Shown: one piece after another, positions 1-5,640 of the stretch
Position numbering within the stretch: the first letter of the stretch is position 1
Layout of the letters: each line of letters begins with the position of its first letter
Origin: Bacteriovorax stolpii
GTDB taxonomy: Bacteria; Bdellovibrionota; Bacteriovoracia; Bacteriovoracales; Bacteriovoracaceae
Direction of reading: 5' to 3'
DNA: 9,104 nucleotides
Assembly: GCA_945862475.1 (NCBI GenBank)
Contig: CAMAYW010000071.1
Coordinates: 1-9,104, forward strand
The notes under the pieces: generated by a model
The model's input: the letters and a program-made list of their open reading frames with translations, nothing else
The model's database searches: none
What the model was told of the DNA's origin: nothing
Translations under genes and position numbers: made by a program

Positions 1-293
1 AATAACTCAACAATCCGATCTTCGGCCTCATCATACGAATTATTCATGAAGAACGTGATGTCCCCAATAAAGAAACCCAGACTATCGCTCTTAAAACGAT
101 AACTCTTTTGGCGCTTAAAGCCGAAATGAAAAGTTTCAGGGTAAAGGGCGCGAAGAGCGAATGTCCCAAAAAGAATCAAAGAGAAGAGCGGAATTTTGTA
201 GTTGGAGAAGAAAGGGGCCTTAAGGGCACTCTTCTCTTCTGCCGAGACGCCTAGTGTCTCAGAGACAATAGCTTCTCCGGTCGTTTTTTCCAT
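1..293 (-). CDS. Partial membrane-associated protein of unknown function (N-terminal 97 residues)
   Basis: An open frame reads leftward from ATG at 293 without a stop to the window edge, so only the N-terminus is visible. The start is supported by a purine-rich GAGGGAG just upstream on the minus strand. The protein begins with about 30 hydrophilic residues (MEKTTGEAIVSETLGVSAEE...), followed by one hydrophobic stretch near residues 33-49 (YKIPLFSLILFGTFALRAL) that reads as a single membrane helix. An aromatic and basic segment follows (FHFGFKRQKSYRFKSD), then FFIGDITFFMNN and an acidic YDEAEDRIVEL. I do not recognise the family. The layout suggests an N-in membrane-anchored protein whose main domain lies beyond the edge. 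It is divergent from the DUF255 gene at 420. Confidence 0.7.
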   Translation of the reverse strand, partial: MEKTTGEAIVSETLGVSAEEKSALKAPFFSNYKIPLFSLILFGTFALRALYPETFHFGFKRQKSYRFKSDSLGFFIGDITFFMNNSYDEAEDRIVEL

Positions 294-359
294 ACTCCCT
301 CGCTTATATCTAACCCGATCGGGAAAAGCAAATTACCTTGACCAAGCTAAGATAACTCA

Positions 360-388
360 TTGAAGATTTATGAATGCAATTTTAGCAT
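360..388 (+). promoter_or_regulatory. Candidate sigma70-type promoter for the DUF255-CoA transferase-slyD unit
   Basis: TTGAAG at 360-365 and TAGCAT at 383-388 are separated by exactly 17 nt, each matching four of six consensus bases. Transcription would start near 395, about 25 nt before the ATG at 420. The leader carries GAGG at 412-415, 4 nt before the start. It is the best-spaced pair in the 126-nt divergent gap, but both boxes are imperfect. The same gap holds a perfect 10-bp palindrome, CCCGATCGGG, at 314-323 close to the minus-strand start, which could be an operator or chance. Confidence 0.3.
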
Positions 389-419
389 CTTGGCATGATC
401 CAACAAATTTCGAGGTTTT

Positions 420-2456
420 ATGAGCGAAAATAAATTACGTTTTGAGAAATCACTCTACCTAAAGCAACATGAGGAAAATCCAATACATTGGTATGCCTAT
501 GGCGAACAAGCCCTTAATAATGCGAAGGAACTAAATAAACTCATATTTCTGTCGATTGGCTACTCTTCCTGTCATTGGTGTCATGTGATGGCCCATGAAT
601 CATTTGAAGACGAAACAACAGCAAATTATCTGAATGAGCATTTTGTCTCTATAAAAATAGATCGAGAAGAATACCCTGATCTCGATCATTACTATCAAGC
701 AGCTTGCTCACTTATGACTGGCCGAGGTGGCTGGCCACTCACAGTTCTTCTAACTCCAGAAGGAAAACCATTTTTTGCTGGTACATACTTTCCTAAAACG
801 GCTAAGCAGGGAATGCCCTCATTCATGGATGTTTTAAAAAATATTCAAGAAGAGTGGAGTAAAAATCCTTCACAGATAAATGAAAGTGCTCACAATCTTA
901 GTGAGGCTATTAATAGGCCACATCAACTTGAGAAAAGAATAGAGTTTAAAGGTCACTTTCCTCCTCCCTCGGCCATCATAAATGCGCTCAAAAATTATCA
1001 AGACGACAAGAATGGTGGTTACGGGCAAGCTCCAAAATTTCCACATTTTCCTTTTTATGAGTGGGCCTCTGAACAAATTCTTGAAGGAATGATTCCGCAG
1101 GAGCAAGGGCAACATGTAGTAGAAACAATAGAAAGAATGCTCATGGGTGGAATCTATGATCACGCCAAGGGTGGAATTCATCGCTACTCAACAGATGAAA
1201 AATTCTTGATCCCGCATTTTGAAAAAATGCTTTATGACCAAGCTGGGCTTCTTAAAGTTTTGGCAAAACTTAGCCAGTTTTATCCCTCGCCTCTCGTCTT
1301 TGATAGTATTCTCCAGACGATCGATTACCTGAAAACAGAAATGATTTCTGACGAACATTATTTTTTTAGTTCTCAAGATGCCGATAGTGAAGGAACAGAG
1401 GGACTTTATTTTACATTTACAAAAGAAGAGTTTGAATCAAGTTTTGAAGAGGCGCCGCCAGAGCAGAAAATTAAACTTGAGCAGTATCTGGATTGGTTTA
1501 ATATCACCGAGAAAGGAAATTTTGAACATGGTCTCAATGTCCTTTCACTCAATCCAGAAAAGAAGTCTCAGTTTTACACTCAAGAAGGTTGGCAAGAAGT
1601 TCGAGAAATCAGACGAAGACTCCTTGAACACCGTAAACTTAGAATTCCACCAGCGACAGATAGAAAAGGGTTATCAAGCTGGAACTACATGCTTCTCTCC
1701 GCTCTTTGTGATGTGGTTCAGTATTGTTCAATTGATGTGATACAAAATCAGGCTTTCGAACTTATTAAGGGAATGATTGAAGGCTGTATTCAACAATTCA
1801 TCTCAACTGACTCTAATGGAAGGCACGTTTTACGTCATACAAACTCACTAGAGAATCAATCCCTATATCTTGAAGACTACGTGAATTTTTCTGACTCTCA
1901 GCTTCGACTCTATGAAATCACGGGAAATGATATCTTTAAAAACAATGCACTCGACTCCCTAGACTTTATTGTTCAAAACTTCATTCATAATGGGGAAGTC
2001 TTTGTGACGGCCATTTCAAAACCAACCCTCGGAGTAAGTAATTTACAGGCCCCTTTATATGATCAATCTTACCGCTCTTCTTGTGCCACTCTTCTTCTTC
2101 AATTAACAAGATTAAGTGTCTTTAAACCAGAGTTCTCACCAACTGAAATTTTTAAGGAAAAATATCCAGAGTTCTCTCAATTTGTTCTCTCTAACCCACT
2201 CGGGCATGGCGAGGGATTGAGAGCGCTCACCTATCCAACTATTATTTTTAGAAAAGTTGAAGTTCCTTTTGAATGGATTGAAAAATCAGAATTTCTTGAA
2301 ATGCGTTCACATTTCTTCTCCCGCTTCATTCTCGATTATCACCAAAGAAAAGATGAATCGTTTCAAATCTGTAGTGCAAGTTCTTGCGAAGTGAATGCCG
2401 TAGGGTTTGAAAATTTTAGAAATCTTTTTAAATCGAAGGATGAAACCAATGCTTGA
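420..2456 (+). CDS. Thioredoxin domain-containing protein, DUF255 / YyaL / SSP411 family
   Basis: The 678-aa protein matches the usual length of this family. An N-terminal DsbH-like thioredoxin-fold domain (about residues 3-165) carries the hallmark SCHWCHVMAHESF with a CxxC pair at C51/C54, then IKIDREEYPDLD and GGWPLTVLLTPEGKPFFAGTYF. The rest resembles the (alpha/alpha)6-barrel half, with conserved GGYGQAPKFPHF (near 199-210), GGIYDHAKGGIHRYS and PHFEKMLYDQA (243-275), SQDADSEGTEGLY (318-330), NFEHGLNVL (367-375) and DRKGLSSWN (414-422). A terminal CSASSC pair fits the family's C-terminal cysteine motif. No signal peptide is seen, so it is probably cytoplasmic. The biochemical role of the family is not settled; the CxxC suggests redox activity and the barrel suggests sugar binding, both inference. 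ATG at 420 has GAGG 4 nt upstream. It overlaps the next gene by 8 nt. Confidence 0.93.
   Translation: MSENKLRFEKSLYLKQHEENPIHWYAYGEQALNNAKELNKLIFLSIGYSSCHWCHVMAHESFEDETTANYLNEHFVSIKIDREEYPDLDHYYQAACSLMTGRGGWPLTVLLTPEGKPFFAGTYFPKTAKQGMPSFMDVLKNIQEEWSKNPSQINESAHNLSEAINRPHQLEKRIEFKGHFPPPSAIINALKNYQDDKNGGYGQAPKFPHFPFYEWASEQILEGMIPQEQGQHVVETIERMLMGGIYDHAKGGIHRYSTDEKFLIPHFEKMLYDQAGLLKVLAKLSQFYPSPLVFDSILQTIDYLKTEMISDEHYFFSSQDADSEGTEGLYFTFTKEEFESSFEEAPPEQKIKLEQYLDWFNITEKGNFEHGLNVLSLNPEKKSQFYTQEGWQEVREIRRRLLEHRKLRIPPATDRKGLSSWNYMLLSALCDVVQYCSIDVIQNQAFELIKGMIEGCIQQFISTDSNGRHVLRHTNSLENQSLYLEDYVNFSDSQLRLYEITGNDIFKNNALDSLDFIVQNFIHNGEVFVTAISKPTLGVSNLQAPLYDQSYRSSCATLLLQLTRLSVFKPEFSPTEIFKEKYPEFSQFVLSNPLGHGEGLRALTYPTIIFRKVEVPFEWIEKSEFLEMRSHFFSRFILDYHQRKDESFQICSASSCEVNAVGFENFRNLFKSKDETNA
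2435..2440 (+). promoter_or_regulatory. Ribosome binding site deciding the CoA transferase start
   Basis: GAAGGA lies inside the 3' end of the DUF255 gene. It ends 8 nt before ATG 2449 but touches the alternative in-frame ATG at 2440, so 2449 is the better-spaced start. Starting at 2449 also puts the protein directly into the family N-terminus (MLEGLKIIDFTHRLPGP). Confidence 0.5.
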
Positions 2457-3366
2457 GGGACTAAAAATCATCGACTTCACTCATCGTCTCCCAGGACCAT
2501 TGGCGGGAAAAATTCTCTCCGATCTAGGAGCAGAAGTGATAAAGATTGAGGATATAAAACACAAGGATCCCTTCCTTTCAGGAATGTTTTCTGAGTTTGA
2601 TCGAAGTTTTGAAAATTGGTATGAGGAATTAAATAAAAATAAAAAAATTGTCCGCCTCGACTTTAAATCTCCCGACATCAAAAAACAAATAAGAGAACTT
2701 ATTGATGGCTCGGCAGGAATGATCTTATCACTTGGATCAAAGCTCAAAATAAACTTGGGTCTCACGGACGAGGAGCTCAAAGAATTCCCCATGGCCGTGG
2801 TTGAATTAGAGGCTTCCTCCACTCACAACAAGGCGATGCACGATCTCAATGCACTTGCGATCTCAGGATATCTTTCTCTTCATGTCGCTCAAAAGGAAAA
2901 ACAGGTCGTTGATCCTCCCTTCATGCCTGTGGCGGGCATCGCTTTCGGTCAGCAAGTCGCCACCCAATTACTCGCCAATATGATTGAATCCATGAGAAAA
3001 GGCATATTTGTTAAATCAGTCAGTTATCTTCACGATACGGCCGATAATATACTTCACCCTTTTTGGTCAAAAACACTTCGAGACCAAAAAAAGACAAAAT
3101 TTCTCCATAATGGGGCGTACCCATGCTACTCTCTCTACCGAACTTCTGACCATCATTACGTAGCTGTTGCCGCTGTTGAAGAGAAATTCTGGGCCGACTT
3201 AATTGAAACGTTCTCTATTGACCTTCCTTTAGAACGGCGATTTGAGTCCTCAAATGATGCATTTAACGCAGTATCTAATGTATTTGCCAAACTAACGGCC
3301 TCCGAGATAGAAAGAAGATCACAAAATAAAGAATTATGTTTATCAATAGTCAGAAAAGTTAACTGA
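2449..3366 (+). CDS. Short class III CoA-transferase (CaiB/BaiF/AMACR-like) protein, possibly catalytically altered
   Basis: The N-terminus LEGLKIIDFTHRLPGPLAGKILSDLGAEVIKIE is the Rossmann-like opening of family III CoA-transferases and alpha-methylacyl-CoA racemases. Further family landmarks are LNKNKKIVRLDFK (61-73), HDLNALAISGYL (131-142), NGAYPCYSLY (221-230) and VAVAAVEEKFW (238-248), the last like the racemase GALEPKFW. At 305 aa it is clearly shorter than the usual 360-400. The loop before HDLN is compressed and the chain stops where the family DACVTPV segment lies, so the C-terminal tail is missing. Aligned by eye with racemases, H131 and E244 are kept, but the aspartate expected in the V(A/G)D segment is glycine 163 (VAGIAF). 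It may be an inactive or specialised homologue; racemase versus transferase cannot be told. The start at 2449 overlaps the previous stop by 8 nt, suggesting translational coupling. The frame continues upstream to ATGs at 2440 and 2407. Confidence 0.82.
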   Translation: MLEGLKIIDFTHRLPGPLAGKILSDLGAEVIKIEDIKHKDPFLSGMFSEFDRSFENWYEELNKNKKIVRLDFKSPDIKKQIRELIDGSAGMILSLGSKLKINLGLTDEELKEFPMAVVELEASSTHNKAMHDLNALAISGYLSLHVAQKEKQVVDPPFMPVAGIAFGQQVATQLLANMIESMRKGIFVKSVSYLHDTADNILHPFWSKTLRDQKKTKFLHNGAYPCYSLYRTSDHHYVAVAAVEEKFWADLIETFSIDLPLERRFESSNDAFNAVSNVFAKLTASEIERRSQNKELCLSIVRKVN

Positions 3367-3385
3367 CCCTAAATTTGGAGTTTTT

Positions 3386-3859
3386 ATGAAACGTGTTATT
3401 GGCTTTCATTACACCCTCACAGATAAGACTGGAACAACTTTGGATTCGTCGATTGGTGATGAGCCCCTTTATTTTCTTGAAGGAACTCAGCAAATCATTC
3501 CTGGTCTTGAGAGTGTCATTGCTCTTATGAATATTGGTGATAAGCGTAAAATTGAAGTGAAGGCCGCTGATGCTTACGGCGATATTAATCCTGAACTCGT
3601 CGTTAAAGTTAAAAGAACTCAATTCCCACCTGATGCTGACCTTCAAGTTGGAGATCAGTTTCAAGTAAATAATGATCATCACTCACCAGTTTTCACCATT
3701 ATGGCGATTGAAACTGATGAGGTGACAGTTGATGGAAATCATCCTATGGCCGGAAAAGATTTATTCTTTGATGTTGAAATCATCGGTATGCGTCCAGCTA
3801 CTGCAGAAGAAATGAGCCATGGCCATGCTCACGGCGCTCACGGACACGGTCACCACTAA
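3386..3859 (+). CDS. slyD: FKBP-type peptidyl-prolyl cis-trans isomerase, SlyD-like
   Basis: The 157-aa protein has the SlyD arrangement: a split FKBP domain (about 1-65 and 120-140) with an inserted flap chaperone domain (about 68-118). Characteristic stretches are DEPLYFLEGTQQIIPGLE (25-42), GDKRKIEVKAADAYGDINP (51-69), LQVGDQF (86-92), VDGNHPMAGKDLFFDVEI (115-132) and MRPATAEEMSHGHAHG (135-150). It catalyses prolyl isomerisation, acts as a folding chaperone and probably binds nickel or other metals through its tail. The tail here is short, with seven histidines in the last 15 residues and no cysteines, unlike the longer Cys/His tail of E. coli SlyD. It is cytoplasmic, with no signal peptide. 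ATG has GGAG at 3377-3380, 5 nt upstream. It starts 19 nt after the CoA transferase gene, probably on the same transcript. Its stop overlaps the stop of the convergent epimerase gene. Confidence 0.93.
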   Translation: MKRVIGFHYTLTDKTGTTLDSSIGDEPLYFLEGTQQIIPGLESVIALMNIGDKRKIEVKAADAYGDINPELVVKVKRTQFPPDADLQVGDQFQVNNDHHSPVFTIMAIETDEVTVDGNHPMAGKDLFFDVEIIGMRPATAEEMSHGHAHGAHGHGHH

Positions 3860-4836
3860 GATAAAGTTAATTGCCCTTCTGCCTCACTTACGAGGTGGAA
3901 GGGTTCATTTTTCACCAGTAAAAACCCATCCAAATCCACGTACTCAACCATTCCCGAGAAGAGCATTCCGTAAGAAATTCCAATAGTGGTTTCGATCATA
4001 CAACCCATCATAGACTCTAATCCAAATTTTTTAGCTTCCATGAGAAGATCTCTCGCTTTCAAAAGAGATCCTGTTTTCATAAGCTTAATATTCATGGCAT
4101 GAAACTGCTTAGAGAGCTCACTAAAATCTCCAACGTCCTCGATGGACTCATCTGCAAGGAGCTTATAGGGAGTGAACTTTTTTAACTCTTTATATTCTTC
4201 ATGCATGGAAGAAGGAAAAGGTTGTTCAATGAGTTCGATATTCATCCCATCGAGTGACTTTTCAAATTTTAAGTACTCCTCAAAATGACTCCATCCTTCA
4301 TTTGCATCAACTCGAAGTTTGGCATCCGTGTATCTTCGAATTTCTTGAAGCATATCCACACCAGTCTCAGCGTTAACTTTAATTTTCAATGAAGAAAATC
4401 GGCCAAGAGGTTTTAAATACACTTCAATTTCATTAACAGGAATAATGGGCATCGAAAAAGAAGTCGCCACACTTTTCGGAGCAGGAAGATTTAAATAGGA
4501 AGAGAGATTTTTTCCCTCTTTTTTAGCAAGATATGACAAAAAGACGGACTCAAGCCCAAAACGAAGAGCGTGCAATTTAATAGCGACAAGTGAGTCACTT
4601 AAAGAAATGATCGAATCAATTTTTTTAAGATCGATCGATCCCACATAGTCTTCGAATTCTTTTGAAATATTATTGATCGTTTCACCATAACGAATATTTG
4701 GTGCTATTTCTGAGGTGAAGTGGCCATCGCCGGTTTCTAAATGAACGATGAAGTTTTCTTTAAAGGTCGTCTGATTTCTTGAGAGCTTCCAATTAACCTT
4801 TAGATCCAAGTGAATTTTTTCAATCCACAACTTCAT
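3856..4836 (-). CDS. Dipeptide epimerase (L-Ala-D/L-Glu epimerase-like), enolase superfamily
   Basis: The 326-aa protein matches the length of E. coli YcjG and Bacillus YkfB. Superfamily landmarks occur in order: catalytic KxK at K151/K153 (LKIKVN), metal ligands D177 (RVDANEGW), E204 (IEQPFP) and D229/E230 (LLADES), and the opposite-face lysine K251 (NIKLMKTGSL). MMGCMIETTIG (276-286) and the DxD of VDLDGFLL (D301/D303) follow. DxD after the eighth strand is typical of dipeptide epimerases, where it holds the dipeptide amino group, and separates them from o-succinylbenzoate synthases. The expected reaction is epimerisation of L-Ala-D-Glu to L-Ala-L-Glu in muropeptide breakdown; specificity within the group cannot be read with certainty. 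It is cytoplasmic, with no signal peptide. Its ATG overlaps the TGA of the upstream hydrolase (ATGA), with GAGG 10 nt before the start, implying translational coupling. Its last codons overlap the slyD stop and contain the slyD terminator. Confidence 0.9.
   Translation of the reverse strand: MKLWIEKIHLDLKVNWKLSRNQTTFKENFIVHLETGDGHFTSEIAPNIRYGETINNISKEFEDYVGSIDLKKIDSIISLSDSLVAIKLHALRFGLESVFLSYLAKKEGKNLSSYLNLPAPKSVATSFSMPIIPVNEIEVYLKPLGRFSSLKIKVNAETGVDMLQEIRRYTDAKLRVDANEGWSHFEEYLKFEKSLDGMNIELIEQPFPSSMHEEYKELKKFTPYKLLADESIEDVGDFSELSKQFHAMNIKLMKTGSLLKARDLLMEAKKFGLESMMGCMIETTIGISYGMLFSGMVEYVDLDGFLLVKNEPFHLVSEAEGQLTLS
3874..3912 (+). terminator. Probable intrinsic terminator after slyD, embedded in the opposing gene
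   Basis: Arms 3874-3885 (CCCTTCTGCCTC) and 3892-3903 (GAGGTGGAAGGG) form a 12-bp stem with a 6-nt loop (ACTTAC). Ten pairs are Watson-Crick and two are G-U wobbles when read as plus-strand RNA. TTCATTTTT follows directly. On the minus strand the wobbles become A-C mismatches and the downstream tract is poorer, so it favours plus-strand transcription. It begins 15 nt after the slyD stop and lies wholly within the coding end of the dipeptide epimerase gene. Confidence 0.75.
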
Positions 4837-5441
4837 AGTTCACCGACCTCATAAAAGAGATCTGATTTTTCAAACGTGGCAGGAGAATTCCCCCACTCTC
4901 CATCTGGAGGATTCCCGCGAAAATATTTTATCCACTCATCACGGTTCACATCAAACTTCATTCTCTTAATGGGAATTTCTATCTTTAAAAAACCAAGGTA
5001 CATTTTAGAAATAAATTCAGAACAATAAAGTTTCTCAAAACCATTTTGATCTAAGTTGTTCCAAAGGAAATCGTGATCATAATCAAGACCAGAAAATGAT
5101 TCCTCGTAGTATTTTTTAAATTCAATTTTGTGATTTTCTAAAAATTCAACTGCATCATCCCGGCGCAATCGTCGAACCGATAAGCGGCTCCCTTTTTCTG
5201 TGCGAGCATTGTACTCAGTAAGACTAAGCGTTCTTACTTTCCCTAAGGCCTCAGCGACTTTCACCTCTGGATGCGTTTCAATCACCATCGCCACGTGAGA
5301 GTAGATGGATCTTTCCTGGGCCTCAATAAGACTACAGGACCAACAAGAAAGTGGTTGAAGAAGAATGTCTCCCACTTTTAGTTCTAGAGCGAAAAGCCCT
5401 TGAGAAAAAATAAGAGTGCAAAGAATTATCAACGTTTTCAT
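4833..5441 (-). CDS. Exported YiiX/YebB-type permuted NlpC/P60-like cysteine hydrolase
   Basis: The 202-aa protein starts with a typical signal peptide (MKTLIILCTLIFSQGLFA, likely cut before LEL), so the enzyme acts in the periplasm or outside. The mature domain opens with LKVGDILLQP, followed by YSHVAMVIE with candidate catalytic His49 and later LYCSEFISKMY with candidate nucleophile Cys140. His before Cys is the order of circularly permuted papain-like amidases (C92/YiiX, formerly DUF830). DYDHDFLWNN (120-129) is also family-like. Such proteins are thought to cleave amide or ester bonds in cell-wall peptides or lipids; the substrate here is unknown. An extra CWSC (33-36) could form a disulfide. 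The frame also allows TTG at 5450, but ATG 5441 begins a cleaner signal peptide; neither has a strong ribosome site. It is coupled by ATGA overlap to the dipeptide epimerase, which supports a peptidoglycan-peptide role. Confidence 0.83.
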   Translation of the reverse strand: MKTLIILCTLIFSQGLFALELKVGDILLQPLSCWSCSLIEAQERSIYSHVAMVIETHPEVKVAEALGKVRTLSLTEYNARTEKGSRLSVRRLRRDDAVEFLENHKIEFKKYYEESFSGLDYDHDFLWNNLDQNGFEKLYCSEFISKMYLGFLKIEIPIKRMKFDVNRDEWIKYFRGNPPDGEWGNSPATFEKSDLFYEVGEL

Positions 5442-5464
5442 AAATGCCAACTTTTAAGGTCACG

Positions 5465-5470
5465 ATTTTA
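5465..5470 (-). promoter_or_regulatory. Candidate -10 box for the hydrolase-epimerase unit
   Basis: Read on the minus strand this is TAAAAT (five of six consensus bases), 23 nt before ATG 5441. The hexamer 17 nt upstream, TAGGCG, is a poor -35. A second possible -10, TATACT, lies at 5512-5517 on the minus strand, also without a good -35. Treat as tentative. Confidence 0.25.
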
Positions 5471-5549
5471 TCCACTTCATGGCCAATCGCCTACTGTAAA
5501 ATATTCAGCCAAGTATATGTAATTAATGAGATTTGATCGATCTTTGAAA

Positions 5550-5562
5550 GAGGTCTTACCTC
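5550..5562. repeat. Short inverted repeat upstream of the first paralogue promoter
   Basis: GAGGT-CTT-ACCTC is a perfect 5-3-5 dyad centred 48 nt before the TATAAT box. A dyad of the same geometry but different sequence (TCCAC-TTT-GTGGA) lies about 43 nt before the -10 of the second paralogue. It could be an operator half-site pair or chance. Confidence 0.3.
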
Positions 5563-5598
5563 CAAGGAAAACTGTGTTGTGGGGGTGAGGATCATTCA

Positions 5599-5609
5599 AG
5601 AGTTATAAT
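5599..5609 (+). promoter_or_regulatory. Promoter -10 region of the first paralogue
   Basis: AGAGTTATAAT contains a perfect TATAAT (5604-5609), 31 nt before the ATG at 5641. The same 11 nt recur at exactly the same distance before the second paralogue. The -35 position (5581-5586, GGGGGT) is unlike the sigma70 consensus, suggesting activator dependence. GAGG at 5633-5636 is the ribosome site, 4 nt before the ATG. Confidence 0.6.
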
Positions 5610-5640
5610 AACTTGATTCATCTGAACTTTGTGAGGACCC

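Noticed and set aside
298..330. Minus-strand TTGCTT-N17-TATAAG as promoter of the left partial gene
   Set aside because: The -10 would end about 9 nt before the ATG, giving an almost leaderless message that would exclude the visible GAGGGAG ribosome site.
338..343. TTGACC as a -35 for the DUF255 gene
   Set aside because: No acceptable -10 lies 16-19 nt downstream; TTGAAG/TAGCAT is better spaced.
870..1376. Two minus-strand open frames (870-1181 and 1188-1376) opposite the DUF255 gene
   Set aside because: They lie wholly opposite conserved DUF255 motifs and their translations show no domain features; antisense shadows.
1378..1740. Plus-strand open frame of 120 codons inside the DUF255 gene
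   Set aside because: It is out of frame with a continuous, family-consistent protein and is low-complexity basic; a shadow, not a frameshift fragment.
2481..2822. Minus-strand open frame opposite the CoA-transferase gene
   Set aside because: Ser/Leu/Ile-rich antisense reading of a recognised coding region.
3359..3682. Minus-strand open frame opposite slyD
   Set aside because: slyD is unambiguous on the plus strand and the antisense product resembles nothing.
4629..4642. Clustered GATC repeats in the epimerase gene
   Set aside because: A short run within coding sequence that encodes a plausible protein; no spacing pattern suggesting an origin or methylation switch.
5442..5450. TTG start adding three residues to the exported hydrolase
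   Set aside because: ATG 5441 gives a standard signal peptide and TTG 5450 has no better ribosome site.
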